Source: Opitutia bacterium
GTDB taxonomy: Bacteria > Verrucomicrobiota > Verrucomicrobiia > Opitutales > Opitutaceae
Direction: 5' to 3'
DNA length: 64,000 nt
NCBI GenBank assembly: GCA_016217595.1
Contig: JACRHS010000020.1
Span: 62,001 to 126,000 of the forward strand
Positions 27,617 to 37,057 of this stretch are shown here, piece by piece (within the stretch, counting starts at the first letter, position 1; each line of letters begins with the position of its first letter). The notes beneath the pieces were generated by a model. The model did not search any database, was not told where the DNA came from, and was given only the letters and a program-made list of their open reading frames with translations. A program made the position numbers and the translations under genes.

Positions 27617-29560
27617 TTACGGCGTGACGAAGTGGCGCCGGATTTCGGCGTGGAAGAGCTGGAGCTGAAACGGTTTTGCGATGATGCCAACAGCACCCTG
27701 CCCCGCCAACCGCCGGCCGGTTTCGCCTTCATCGTAACCGCTGGCGATCACCACGCGCACTTCCGGGCGAATTTTTTGCAGCTCAGTGAAGGCTTCGGGT
27801 CCGCCCATCTTCGGCATCGAAAGATCAAGCAACACCAGATCGATCTCCGTTGCGTGTTGCCGGAACAGCGTCACGGCCGCCTGCCCATCCGCCGCACACA
27901 GCACCCGCAGTCCCATCCGCGTCAAAAAATTCAGCGCCACCTGACGCACCGACTCTTCGTCGTCCACCACCAGCACGGTTCCAGTGAGGCGGGGCAACGG
28001 CGCCTCGACGGGCACCACCGCGGATTCTGCAGCGGCCGACGTGTTGTCCGCCAGCGCCGGGAACAGCACCCGGATCGAACTTCCCTGCCCGGGCTTGCTG
28101 TCAACGATGATGGCTCCCTTGTGCCCGCGCATGATGCCGAGCACCGCCGCCATCCCCAGCCCGCGTCCGGTGAATTTTGTGGTGAAAAACGGATCGAACA
28201 ATCGTTGCTGCACCGTCTCATCCATGCCGCACCCGGTATCGATCACATCGAGATAAACGTACCGGCCCGGCTCCGGCTTCTCTGCCAACCGGCTGCGGTC
28301 GAACTCTCCGGCGGTGAATTCCTTCACTCCAGTGCGCAGGGTGATCGAACCTACACGATCCCCGATGGCTTCGGAGGCATTGGTGATCAGATTCATGATC
28401 ACCTGCTGCACCTGCGCAGAATCGACCTGGGTACAAGGCAATGCCGGGGCGAGCTCGAGGTGCAACGTCGCCGTTTTCGCGATGGAGACCCTGAGCAGCT
28501 GCGCCATCTCCTGCACCAGTTCGGTCAGGTTCAGAATTTTAATGAGAAACCGGCCGCGGCCGGAGTAAGCCAGCATCTGGCGCGTAAGCTCGGTGGCCTT
28601 GCGTGTCGCGCGCGCCGCTTCGTGGAGGCTCTCGCGCACCGGGTCCTCCTCCGCCAGATCGAGGAGCGCGAGTTCGATGTTGCCGTAGATGGCGGTGAGC
28701 AGGTTGTTGAAATCGTGCGCGATGCCGCCCGCGAGCACACCGAGGCTTTCGAGTTTTTGCGAGTGCAGGAGCCGCCGCTCCATCTCCAGCCGCTCGACCT
28801 CGGCGCGGTGTCGTGCGCTCACGTCGTTGGCGAAAGCGAGGATTGCCGGCCGACCGGCCCAGAGAATGCGCACGCCATTGGTCGCAAGCAGCATCTCCCG
28901 TCCGTCTTGGCGGATAATATTAAACTCTTCTTCCACGGCCTCCTCCTCGCCCCCGGCCACCCGGCGCAACATCGACCGGGCCCGGGCACAATCTTCGGGC
29001 CGGAGAAAATCCTCGATCGTACGACCGGTCAGCTCCTGTCCGCTGAGGTGGGTGAGGCGGGCCGCGGCGCGATTGGCGAACACAATGGCGTCGTCCTGCA
29101 GGACGAAAATCGCCTCCAGGGCATTTTCGATGAGGGTCCGATAACGCTCCTCGCTCTCGCGCAACGCCACCTCCGCGCACTGGCGTTGCACCACATGCTG
29201 CCACTCCCGCAGCGCCCGCCGCACCACATGCGCCAGCTCGGCAAATGACTCGGGCGACTTGATGACATAATCCAGCGCGCCAGCCTTGATCGCCTCCACC
29301 GCGCCGCGCTCGCTGCCATACGCGGTGAGCAAGATCACGGGGAACCTTCCTTGGGCAGCGGCGACGAGTGTACTGCCGTCTCCGTCCGGCAGGTGAAAAT
29401 CCACCAAGGCCAAATCCGGCAGCTCGCGCGTCAGCGCGGCCTGGGCCGCCGCCAGCGAGCCGACGGTGGTCAGTGTAAATTCGTCCGCATTCGTGGCCAA
29501 CGCCCGTGCCAGCAATTCGGCGTGGTCGGCTTCGTCTTCAACCAGAAGGAGGCGTTTCAT
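27617..29560 (-). CDS. Receiver-PAS-histidine kinase-receiver hybrid protein
   Basis: A 647-residue soluble signalling protein. The N-terminal receiver has Asp 54 (LALVDFHLPDGDG). A PAS domain lies at about 135-255, HisKA with His 282 (LAGGIAHDFNN), HATPase with DTGCGM and GRGLGMA, and a C-terminal receiver with Asp 579 (VLLDLSMPKMGG). ATG 29560 was chosen over a GTG at 29605 that would overlap the upstream gene. It has input from another kinase (the N-terminal receiver) and its own phosphorelay, but no DNA-binding output. It lies 23 bases after the Rcp1-type receiver gene in the same direction, so the three genes form a phosphorelay set. Confidence 0.92.
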   Translation of the reverse strand: MKRLLLVEDEADHAELLARALATNADEFTLTTVGSLAAAQAALTRELPDLALVDFHLPDGDGSTLVAAAQGRFPVILLTAYGSERGAVEAIKAGALDYVIKSPESFAELAHVVRRALREWQHVVQRQCAEVALRESEERYRTLIENALEAIFVLQDDAIVFANRAAARLTHLSGQELTGRTIEDFLRPEDCARARSMLRRVAGGEEEAVEEEFNIIRQDGREMLLATNGVRILWAGRPAILAFANDVSARHRAEVERLEMERRLLHSQKLESLGVLAGGIAHDFNNLLTAIYGNIELALLDLAEEDPVRESLHEAARATRKATELTRQMLAYSGRGRFLIKILNLTELVQEMAQLLRVSIAKTATLHLELAPALPCTQVDSAQVQQVIMNLITNASEAIGDRVGSITLRTGVKEFTAGEFDRSRLAEKPEPGRYVYLDVIDTGCGMDETVQQRLFDPFFTTKFTGRGLGMAAVLGIMRGHKGAIIVDSKPGQGSSIRVLFPALADNTSAAAESAVVPVEAPLPRLTGTVLVVDDEESVRQVALNFLTRMGLRVLCAADGQAAVTLFRQHATEIDLVLLDLSMPKMGGPEAFTELQKIRPEVRVVIASGYDEGETGRRLAGQGAVGIIAKPFQLQLFHAEIRRHFVTP

Positions 29561-29583
29561 CGGTGGCACGGTAGGGTTGCGCT

Positions 29584-30024
29584 TCACCACGGGCGGCGGT
29601 TCCACGCCAGCCAGTAAAAGCCAAGATCTTTGAGCAACGCCGCGAATTGACCGAAATCCACCGGCTTGGTCAGGTAACTGTTTGCATGATACGCGTAGGC
29701 CCGGGCCACATCGCGTTCAGCTTCCGAGGTGGTGAGCACCACCACCGGCAAACTGAGCAACGCGGGCGAGCTCTTTACTTCCTTGAGCACTTCCAGACCG
29801 TCGACACGTGGCAGTCGCAGATCGAGCAACATGAGGTGCGGCCGGGGAAATTGCGCCGGGTCCGCAAACGCGCCGCGCTGGTATAGAAAATCGAGCGCCG
29901 CCTCGCCATCCTCCACATGAAACAGACGGTTGGCCACCTGAGAGTCGGCGAGGTTGCGTTTGACGAGCTCCGCGTGGTCGGCGTTGTCCTCAACCAACAG
30001 GATGCGCAAGGGTTCTCCATTCAT
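29584..30024 (-). CDS. Single-domain response regulator, Rcp1 type
   Basis: A 146-residue stand-alone receiver. The acidic pocket is Glu 12-Asp 13 (LLVEDN), the phosphoacceptor is Asp 68 (MLLDLRLP), and the conserved Thr/Lys are in VVLTTS and LTKPVD. The insert between helix 2 and strand 3 (QRGAFADPAQFPRPHL) is characteristic of Rcp1 regulators partnering phytochrome-like or multi-PAS kinases. The ATG at 30024 overlaps the upstream kinase TGA in an ATGA junction, indicating coupled translation with that kinase. Confidence 0.92.
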   Translation of the reverse strand: MNGEPLRILLVEDNADHAELVKRNLADSQVANRLFHVEDGEAALDFLYQRGAFADPAQFPRPHLMLLDLRLPRVDGLEVLKEVKSSPALLSLPVVVLTTSEAERDVARAYAYHANSYLTKPVDFGQFAALLKDLGFYWLAWNRRPW

Positions 30025-32234
30025 GGGGTGGGTTCCTTTTTGGCCGGCAAAGGCAGCGTGAAGCACACCGTGGATCCCCTGCCCGCGCCCTCCGATTCGA
30101 GCCAGATGCGCCCGCCGTGCACTTCAATGATGCGCTGCACAATCGCCAGACCGATGCCGGTGCCCTCGGTCTTCGCCTCCAATTTGTTGAACAGGCCGAA
30201 GACAGTCTGGTGGTAGCGCGGATCGATGCCCATGCCGTTGTCGCGCACGAAAAACACCGTCTCGCTGCCGGCCGCACGCCAGCCGATCTCGATGCGCGGC
30301 TGCGGCTGGTCGCCCATGAATTTGACGGCGTTCTCCACCAGATTCTGCACCACCGTCTGCAGCCGCCGCCGGTCACCGTACACCACCGGGAAGTCGGGCT
30401 GCACGGTCACCGTCACCTGCCGTTTGTGAATTGGCCCGGCAAGCAACTCGAGGGTGTCGCGGGCCAGCTGCGCGAAATGCACTTCGCCCGGAGGATGCGC
30501 ACTGCGGCCGATGCGCGACAGCTCCAACAAATCGCTTAACAAGCCCGCCATCCGGTCGGTGGCGTCGGCGATGCGTTGCAGATCGGGCGCGAGGCGCTCG
30601 TGGCGGCCGGCCGCCACATCGTGGAGCAACGAGCCGGCAAAACCCTTGATCGTGATAAGCGGGCTCTTCAGGTCGTGCGACACCGTGTAGGTGAAACGCT
30701 CCAGCTCCTCATTCTTGCGCCGCAACTCCTCCTCGCGGAGTTTGCGCTCGGTGATGTCCTCGAACACCGTGGCGAAGAATCCCGGCTTGGGCGAGATGGC
30801 GGAGATGCGGAAATGCCGTTTGAGCGGAGGAAAATAGGTCTCTTGGTGGTGGGGCTGGCCCGATGCAACGACCGCCGCCCACTCGGCCAGATAAGGCGGC
30901 TGACTCGTGCCATAACCCACACTCGCCAGTTGCCCCCGCACTTGCCGCGCCGAGATGCCGGTGTGCTTTTCGTAGGCGGGATTGACTTCGAGGATGCGGT
31001 AATCGACCGCCTGTCCCGACGCATCGTAGACCATCTCGTGCAACGCCACGCCTTCCGTCATGTGATCGAACAACGCATGGAATCTTTGCTCGCTCTCACG
31101 CAACGCCTCCTCCGTCCGGCGCCGGTCCGTGATGTCGCGCGCCGTGGCATAGATCAACTCGCCGGAGGCGAACGACCGCCACTCAATCCACCGATATGAA
31201 CCGTCCTTGTGCCGATAGCGGTTGATGAAGTTGAATACATCCTTCTGCGCCGCGAGCTGGGAGACGGCCTTGAGCGTCGACTCCAGATCGTCGGGATGGA
31301 TCAGATCCAGAAAGCTCCGGCCCTGCAAATCCGCCGCAGTGTAACCCAGCGTCGCCTCCCACTGTGGATTCAAGCGGCGGAAGAACCCGCCCGTATCGGC
31401 GATGCACAAAAGATCGAGTGCACTCGTAAAGTACCGATCAATCTCCTCTGACTTCTGTTGCAACGCAATCTCTGCCCGCCTGCGCTCTGTGATGTCGATA
31501 GAAATGCCCACCACCCCCGTCACACGTCCGTCAAGATCGCGATACGGCGTGTACACCGTGTCGAAGATCGCGCCGTTGAGATCGTTGATCACGCGAACCA
31601 GTTCGCCCGCCAACGCCCGGCGGATGCTCTCCACGACCGAGGGAAAATCCCGGTAGAGCTCGAATGCGGACTGCCCCACCACCTGCCCCGGGCGAAAACC
31701 CAACGCCGCCAGCGCCTGCCCCTCCGATAACCGGAACACGCCTTCCCTATCGATGATGAAGATGATCGCCTGGGCGTTCAGCAGCACTGTGCGGAAATGC
31801 CGCTCGCTCTCCATCAACGCCGCCTCCCGCTGCGTGCGCTCCGTGACGTCGCGCGTCACCGCAATGACCAGCGACGGCCGCCCGGCCGCCTCGTTGCACC
31901 GGGCGAGATTGATCTCGCCGATGAAACGCGAGCCGTCCGCCCGCAACAACGTGTACTGCGCGCTCCGCGCCGGTCGCCCGGCCCACACCTCCGTCAGGTG
32001 TTGCGCCGCACGCTCACGTTCTTCCGGAGCGACGAAGTCCAGCGCCACCTGTCCGATCGCCAACGCCACCGAGGGTACGCCGTAGAGCTTCAGTCCGGTA
32101 CGCGACGCGTAAGCGATGCGCCCTTCGCGATCCACCAGCGACACCGCATCGGGCAACGCCTCGATCAGGTCGTGAAACAAATCTTCCGCTTCGCGCAAAG
32201 GACCGTCGGAGATGTGGGGTGCAGTAGTGGACAC
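30021..32234 (-). CDS. Multi-PAS soluble sensor histidine kinase
   Basis: A 737-residue kinase with no membrane helix. Four PAS/PAC units are visible at about 15-135, 142-255, 262-375 and 382-500, with the recurrent DITER/DVTER PAC ends. HisKA follows with His 520 (TYTVSHDLKSPLITIKGFAG), then HATPase with NLVENAVKF, DNGMGI and GTGIGLAI. This is the HDLKSPL class that pairs with Rcp1 receivers, matching the next gene, which it overlaps by four bases. The start is a GTG at 32234. Ligands of the PAS domains are not readable. Confidence 0.92.
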   Translation of the reverse strand: MSTTAPHISDGPLREAEDLFHDLIEALPDAVSLVDREGRIAYASRTGLKLYGVPSVALAIGQVALDFVAPEERERAAQHLTEVWAGRPARSAQYTLLRADGSRFIGEINLARCNEAAGRPSLVIAVTRDVTERTQREAALMESERHFRTVLLNAQAIIFIIDREGVFRLSEGQALAALGFRPGQVVGQSAFELYRDFPSVVESIRRALAGELVRVINDLNGAIFDTVYTPYRDLDGRVTGVVGISIDITERRRAEIALQQKSEEIDRYFTSALDLLCIADTGGFFRRLNPQWEATLGYTAADLQGRSFLDLIHPDDLESTLKAVSQLAAQKDVFNFINRYRHKDGSYRWIEWRSFASGELIYATARDITDRRRTEEALRESEQRFHALFDHMTEGVALHEMVYDASGQAVDYRILEVNPAYEKHTGISARQVRGQLASVGYGTSQPPYLAEWAAVVASGQPHHQETYFPPLKRHFRISAISPKPGFFATVFEDITERKLREEELRRKNEELERFTYTVSHDLKSPLITIKGFAGSLLHDVAAGRHERLAPDLQRIADATDRMAGLLSDLLELSRIGRSAHPPGEVHFAQLARDTLELLAGPIHKRQVTVTVQPDFPVVYGDRRRLQTVVQNLVENAVKFMGDQPQPRIEIGWRAAGSETVFFVRDNGMGIDPRYHQTVFGLFNKLEAKTEGTGIGLAIVQRIIEVHGGRIWLESEGAGRGSTVCFTLPLPAKKEPTP

Positions 32235-32269
32235 GCCGAAGATGGGTAGGCTAGGATTCGTAAACCAGC

Positions 32270-32284
32270 TGGCAGTTAGCTCGC
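32270..32284 (+). promoter_or_regulatory. Possible sigma-54-type promoter motif
   Basis: TGGCA followed by GC with the correct GG-to-GC spacing of 12 positions lies in the 237-base gap between the divergent multi-PAS kinase and the NtrC-type activator. The downstream element reads TCGC rather than the preferred TTGC, so the match is partial. It is 188 bases upstream of the activator gene and could reflect autoregulation. Confidence 0.25.
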
Positions 32285-32471
32285 GAAGGTGAGCAGAAGT
32301 AACCGTTCCCTTCGCACTTTGTCGAAGTGTTTTCTGCGGGTAAAAACGCTTATTTGCATCGGGCGCGGCGCTTTATTCAAACCCTGCTCCGTGTTTACCC
32401 GGTCGCACCACCCCGCCGGCGTTGATGCGCACGCTTGACCGCCCCGCCCTCCCCCGCGTGAATGCAGCCCC

Positions 32472-33866
32472 ATGGTCCCGAGTGTTTTGATCGTCGACGA
32501 CGAGAAGCACACGCGCGAAGGCCTCCAGCAGGCTCTCGCCGACAGCTATGACGTGTCGGTCGCCGCCAGCGCCGACGAAGCGTTCAACCTCCTCGAAGCG
32601 CAGGACTACGAGGTGATCGTCACCGACCTGCGCATGCCCGGCAAATCCGGCCTCAAGGTCATCGACAAGGCCCTCGCCCTCCCCAGCCGGCCCGCCGTCA
32701 TCATGATGACCGCCTACGGCAACATCGAGTCCGCCGTGGAAGCGATGCGGCGCGGCGCCGTCGATTTCCTCACCAAGCCCGTCAACATCGAGCGGCTCGA
32801 ACTGCTCATCCAGCGCGCACTCAAGAGCAAGACCCTCGAAGTCGAGGTGAAACAACTCCACGAGCGCCTCGACGAGAAGTTCAACTTCGACCGCCTCATC
32901 GGGCACTCGCCGAAACTTCAGGCCGTGATCGACCAGGTGCGGCTGGTGGCGCCCTCGCGCGCGACCATCCTCGTCGAGGGCGAATCCGGCACCGGCAAGG
33001 AACTCATCGCCCAGGCGATCCACCAGGCCAGCCCGCGCGCCCGCGCGCCGTTTATCGCGGTGCACTGCGCGGCGCTCTCCGAAAACCTCCTCGAAAGCGA
33101 AATCTTCGGCCACGAACGCGGCGCCTTCACCGGCGCGATGGAGAAACGCATCGGCCGCTTCGAGTCGGCCGACGGCGGCACGCTCTTCCTCGACGAAATC
33201 GGCGAGATTTCCTCCTCCACGCAGGTGAAGCTGCTGCGCTTCCTCGAAACGAAGGCCATCGAGCGCGTCGGCGGCAACAAACCGCTCGACCTCGACGTGC
33301 GCCTCGTCGCCGCCACCAACCGCAGCCTCGAACAGATGGTGCGTGCCGGCAAATTCCGCGAGGACCTGTTTTTCCGCCTCAACGTCGTGCGCCTCACGCT
33401 GCCGCCGTTGCGCGAGCGCCCCGAGGACCTGCCGCTGCTGCTCGCACATTTCATCAAGGAGTTTTCTGCCGAGAACGGCGTGCCGCCGCTGGTCGTCGAG
33501 CCCGGCGCGCTGCGCACGCTGCAAAGCTACGCCTGGCCCGGCAATATTCGCGAGCTGCGCAACTTCGCCGAAAATGCCGTGGTGCTCCATCGCGGCGGCA
33601 AGATTTCCGAGTACGATCTCGATCCCAAGTTCCGCGGCGCGCCGTCCGCCCCGCCGCCCGCCGCCGCAAGCCCGGGCGATCCCGCCGGCGCGCCGGCCGC
33701 CGACGTTTCCCTCTCCGTCGAGGCCAACGAAAAGCGCCTGCTGCACGAAGCGCTCTTGAAGGCGCGCGGCAACCGCACCAAGGCCGCCGAGCTCATGGGC
33801 GTCAGCCGCCGCACGCTCCACCGCAAGCTCGCCCAGTGGCCCGACCTCGACGTGTTGGACCGATGA
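32472..33866 (+). CDS. Sigma-54-dependent response regulator (NtrC family)
   Basis: A 464-residue activator. The receiver has Asp 52 (VIVTDLRMPG). The AAA+ domain has Walker A at 170-177 (GESGTGKE), the sigma-54 contact motif GAFTGA at 217-222, and Walker B GGTLFLDEIG at 235-244. A Pro/Ala-rich linker (about 395-415) leads to a Fis-type helix-turn-helix at about 425-460 (TKAAELMGVSRRTLHRKL). All key residues are present. The likely kinase is the NtrB-like protein at 24884. Target promoters are not identified. Confidence 0.95.
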   Translation: MVPSVLIVDDEKHTREGLQQALADSYDVSVAASADEAFNLLEAQDYEVIVTDLRMPGKSGLKVIDKALALPSRPAVIMMTAYGNIESAVEAMRRGAVDFLTKPVNIERLELLIQRALKSKTLEVEVKQLHERLDEKFNFDRLIGHSPKLQAVIDQVRLVAPSRATILVEGESGTGKELIAQAIHQASPRARAPFIAVHCAALSENLLESEIFGHERGAFTGAMEKRIGRFESADGGTLFLDEIGEISSSTQVKLLRFLETKAIERVGGNKPLDLDVRLVAATNRSLEQMVRAGKFREDLFFRLNVVRLTLPPLRERPEDLPLLLAHFIKEFSAENGVPPLVVEPGALRTLQSYAWPGNIRELRNFAENAVVLHRGGKISEYDLDPKFRGAPSAPPPAAASPGDPAGAPAADVSLSVEANEKRLLHEALLKARGNRTKAAELMGVSRRTLHRKLAQWPDLDVLDR

Positions 33867-33920
33867 GCGCCCCCGCCGCCCCGCGCGTCAGCACCTCCCG
33901 TAGCCACCGCTGGACTGTAG

Positions 33921-33942
33921 GGCGGGGTCGCCGAACCCCGCC
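33921..33942. repeat. REP-like palindrome in intergenic space
   Basis: An 8-bp perfect stem (GGCGGGGT / ACCCCGCC) with a six-base loop (CGCCGA) lies in the 103-base gap after the activator gene. The GTAGGGCGGGGT lead-in is like short palindromic repeats scattered between genes in high-GC genomes. Only one copy was noticed in this window, so its repeat nature is inferred from form. Confidence 0.45.
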
Positions 33943-33969
33943 GCAAACCGAGTTCGCTGCGTCACCGCC

Positions 33970-35751
33970 ATGAGATCTTCCCAGGAACTCATCCACTGGC
34001 TCGAAGAAGGCGCGGGCGCGCGCTGGTTGCGGCGCATCGCGCTACTCATCGGCGTACTGCTCCTCTCGCTGCTCGTCGCGTGGAAACAGTTTCACGGCCC
34101 GACCTCCGAGACCACGCTCCTCCAGGCTGGCGTCGGCCAGCAGCTCGCGCGTGGCGCCGGGTTCGCCACGCCCGTCAACTACCCGCAAACCGTCGCCGTG
34201 CTCCAGGCGCGCGGCGTGCGTTTCGACCCGCAACGCCCCTACCCGGAGCTGCACCAGGCGCCACTCTACGCACTCGCGATCGCCGGCGCACTGCGACTCC
34301 TGCCGGCCTCGACTCGCGCCGAGCTTTTCGCCAAGGCCCCGGTGCCGCCGGAGGGCTTCGGCGCCGATTACCTCCTGCTCGGCCTCAACCTCGCGCTCCT
34401 CTGGCTCGCCCTCTGGCAAACGTACGATCTAGGCCGGCGCCTCTTCGCGCCGCGCGTGGGCGGACTCGCCGCGCTCGCCGTGCTGGTGTCCGTCGCCATC
34501 TGGCAGCAAACCGTGGCGGTCAACGGCACGCCGCTGCTGATGGTGCTGGCGCTGGCGGCGTTTCAAGTCTGGCACCGCATCGAGACCGCCGCCGAGGAGG
34601 GTCGCGCCGCCACCGGCTGGCTCGCCGCACTCGGCGCACTCTGCGGCCTGCTATTTCTCGCCGAGTACTCGGCGGGCGTGTTGCTGCTCGTGGCCGGCGT
34701 CTATGCTGGCTGGCGTTTCGCGGGCCGGGCGCGGCTCGTGGCGCTCGCTTTGTTGGCCGGCAGCGCGCTCGTCGTCGCCGCGCCGTGGCTCGTGCGCAAT
34801 CTCCAGTGGACCGGCCACCCGGTCGCGCTTGCGGCCCACAACCTCGCGCTCAAGGCCGGCGATCCCACCGCCGAGCCCGCGGCGTGGCGCGCCACCTTTT
34901 CCGCCCAGGCGCCGACGCTCAGCCTCAACAAACTCGGCAACAAAATCCTTTCGAGTCTCCAGGAAAACCTGAAGACGCGGCTGTGGTCGGGCGGTGGGAT
35001 GTTCCTCGCCGCGTTCTTCGTGGCGGGCTGGCTGTACGTGTTTCGCTCGCGCACCGCCAACCGCCTGCGCTGGGTGCTTGTCGCCGCGTTTCTCGCGCTC
35101 CTCGCCGCGCAGGCCGGCTGCAACTCCGGCGAAAGCGAGCGCCTGCCCGCCGTGTACCTCGCGCCGCTCGTGATGATCTTCGGCGCGGGTTTCTTCTACG
35201 TGCTGGTCGACAGCAGCCCGCCGGTCGCCGCGTGGCCGCGCCTCGCCGCCGCGGTGCTGCTCGCGGCGCAAGCGTTGCCCTTGTTACACGACGTGCTGGA
35301 GCCGCGCCGCCTGCATTTCCAGTATCCGCCGTACTTCCCCACGCTCTTCATCGGCCTGCGTCAGGAGCTGGAGCGCCGCGCCCCGGTCGGCCGCTACGGC
35401 GTGATGGCCGACGTGCCCGCCGGCGCCGCGTGGTACGGCCAGATGCGCGCCTGGGCCCAGCCGCCGCGCCTGCGCGACTTCTACGCCATCACGCTGGAGC
35501 AACCCATCGCCGAGCTGCTGTTGACGCCGAGCACGCTCGACCGGCCGTTTTTCTCGGAGCTGTCCGGCCGGCCGGTTTTGCCCGGCGCGTTGCAAACCGA
35601 GCCGTCGCGCTTCGGCGAGTGGGGCCAGATCTACGCCGGACTTTTCACCGGACGCCTGCCGCCGCAATTTCCGCTGCGCGCGCCGCAGAAGCTGGCGGAC
35701 AACCTCTACGTGTTGCTCGACCCCACGTTGCCACCCGCCCGGGCAAAGTAA
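33970..35751 (+). CDS. Polytopic membrane protein, GT39/ArnT-like glycosyltransferase fold
   Basis: A 593-residue protein with a first helix at about 22-38, then a periplasmic loop with SETTLLQAGVGQQLARGAGFATPVNYPQ-type sequence and eight or more further helices to about 440. A soluble periplasmic domain of about 150 residues ends it. This is the layout of lipid-linked sugar transferases of the PMT/ArnT clan. The acidic catalytic residue usual in the first loop is not clear. It is followed 65 bases later by a beta-barrel gene, so an envelope glycan role is likely. Confidence 0.65.
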   Translation: MRSSQELIHWLEEGAGARWLRRIALLIGVLLLSLLVAWKQFHGPTSETTLLQAGVGQQLARGAGFATPVNYPQTVAVLQARGVRFDPQRPYPELHQAPLYALAIAGALRLLPASTRAELFAKAPVPPEGFGADYLLLGLNLALLWLALWQTYDLGRRLFAPRVGGLAALAVLVSVAIWQQTVAVNGTPLLMVLALAAFQVWHRIETAAEEGRAATGWLAALGALCGLLFLAEYSAGVLLLVAGVYAGWRFAGRARLVALALLAGSALVVAAPWLVRNLQWTGHPVALAAHNLALKAGDPTAEPAAWRATFSAQAPTLSLNKLGNKILSSLQENLKTRLWSGGGMFLAAFFVAGWLYVFRSRTANRLRWVLVAAFLALLAAQAGCNSGESERLPAVYLAPLVMIFGAGFFYVLVDSSPPVAAWPRLAAAVLLAAQALPLLHDVLEPRRLHFQYPPYFPTLFIGLRQELERRAPVGRYGVMADVPAGAAWYGQMRAWAQPPRLRDFYAITLEQPIAELLLTPSTLDRPFFSELSGRPVLPGALQTEPSRFGEWGQIYAGLFTGRLPPQFPLRAPQKLADNLYVLLDPTLPPARAK

Positions 35752-35755
35752 GTAA

Positions 35756-35785
35756 TTGCGTCGCCTTCGGCTTTGATTCTAGCGT
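35756..35785 (+). promoter_or_regulatory. Candidate sigma-70-type promoter for the beta-barrel gene
   Basis: TTGCGT at 35756-35761 and TAGCGT at 35780-35785 are separated by 18 bases, with the next start codon 32 bases further on. The hexamers are imperfect matches to consensus and the call is by eye. Confidence 0.3.
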
Positions 35786-35816
35786 CCTGCGGTCTGCCCC
35801 CCTCGCACCTTTTCCT

Positions 35817-36992
35817 ATGAGAATTGCGCATATTCTTTTGATTTGCGGGCTGCTTTTGCCGGTGGCGGCACGGGCGGTTTACGCCCCCATTCCCGAACAG
35901 GAACAAGGCAAGGCCTGGACCGTCTCCCTGCGCGCCAGCGCCGTGCACGACTCCAACATTTTCGGCGGCCCTTCCGACGAGATCAGCAGCTACGTTTACA
36001 GCGCGTCGCCCAAAGTGGCGTTCAACTCCTCCGTCACCGACCAGACGTTCGTCACCGCCTCCTACCAGCCCACGGTCGACCACTTCACTGACCGCCCCGG
36101 CACGAAGGATCTGTTCAGCCACGAAGTGCTCGGCCGTGTGGCGCACGCCTTCTCGCAGACGACGACCATCGACCTCATCGACTTTTTCCAGGCGACCAAG
36201 AACCCCGAATCGCTGCTCGCCGGCATCCCGCTCAACACCGACCAGTCGTTCAAACGCAACCAGGCCGACGCGCGCTTCGCGACCAACGTCACGGAAAAAA
36301 TCGCCGCCTCCGTCAAGGCGCGCACCACGCTGTACCGCTTCGACAACGCCACGCTCGGCCGCAGCCTCGACCGCACGGAAAACCTCTACGGCCTCGCCGG
36401 CAGCTACGACGTTCTCCCCGAAGCCAAGGCCGTGGGCGAGTACCGCCGCCAGGAGGTCGCCTACCGCGTCGCCGGCGGCAACAAGGACAAAACCTCCGAC
36501 TATTTCCTCGGCGGCCTCGACTACAAAGCGGCCGAGAAACTCACCGCCAGCGCCCGGCTCGGCGTCGAGTTCCGGCACCGCGACGGCGAACGCAGCCAGA
36601 CCGCGCCCACCGCGGAGCTCACGCTGAAGTACGACTACGCCCAGCAATCCTACCTCGCCGCCGGTTACAGCTACGCCGTGGAGGAAAACTCCAACATCGC
36701 CGTCTACACCGACACCAAGGTGAACCGTTTCTTCGTGAACGTGCAGCACGCCCTCACGCCGCTGATCGTGGCCTCGGGCTCGCTCAACTACGAACCGTCG
36801 CTCCTGCAAGGACGCCGCGGCCAGCGCAACGCCGACGAGACCACGGTCCGCTTCGGCGCCGCGCTCAGCTACCTGCCGACGAAGAACTGGACGCTTTCCG
36901 CGAGCTACGATTACGACCGCGTGCGCTCCGACGACGCCGGCCGCGAGATGCTCCGCAACCGCGCCGGCCTCAGCGCCGCGTATGCGTTCTGA
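35817..36992 (+). CDS. Outer-membrane beta-barrel protein
   Basis: A 391-residue exported protein with a signal peptide (cleavage near ARAVYA, residue 22). The mature part has alternating-hydrophobicity strands throughout and ends in an aromatic residue (AAYAF), as outer-membrane barrels do. Motifs such as VHDSNIFGGP near the start recall barrels that accompany Wzc/Wza exopolysaccharide loci. It shares style with the barrel at 56486 but not obvious sequence identity. It lies downstream of the GT39-like gene and may export or scaffold the same glycan. Confidence 0.8.
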   Translation: MRIAHILLICGLLLPVAARAVYAPIPEQEQGKAWTVSLRASAVHDSNIFGGPSDEISSYVYSASPKVAFNSSVTDQTFVTASYQPTVDHFTDRPGTKDLFSHEVLGRVAHAFSQTTTIDLIDFFQATKNPESLLAGIPLNTDQSFKRNQADARFATNVTEKIAASVKARTTLYRFDNATLGRSLDRTENLYGLAGSYDVLPEAKAVGEYRRQEVAYRVAGGNKDKTSDYFLGGLDYKAAEKLTASARLGVEFRHRDGERSQTAPTAELTLKYDYAQQSYLAAGYSYAVEENSNIAVYTDTKVNRFFVNVQHALTPLIVASGSLNYEPSLLQGRRGQRNADETTVRFGAALSYLPTKNWTLSASYDYDRVRSDDAGREMLRNRAGLSAAYAF

Positions 36993-37057
36993 GTGCCGGA
37001 CGATTTCTATCTTCCCAAAATACTCTAGTGGAAGCTTGCTCAGCGGAGCCCCAAAAG

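Noticed and set aside
34080-36992. 970-residue frame suggesting a glycosyltransferase-barrel fusion
   Set aside because: The first half is an off-frame of the GT39-like gene; only the part from ATG 35817 is a real protein.
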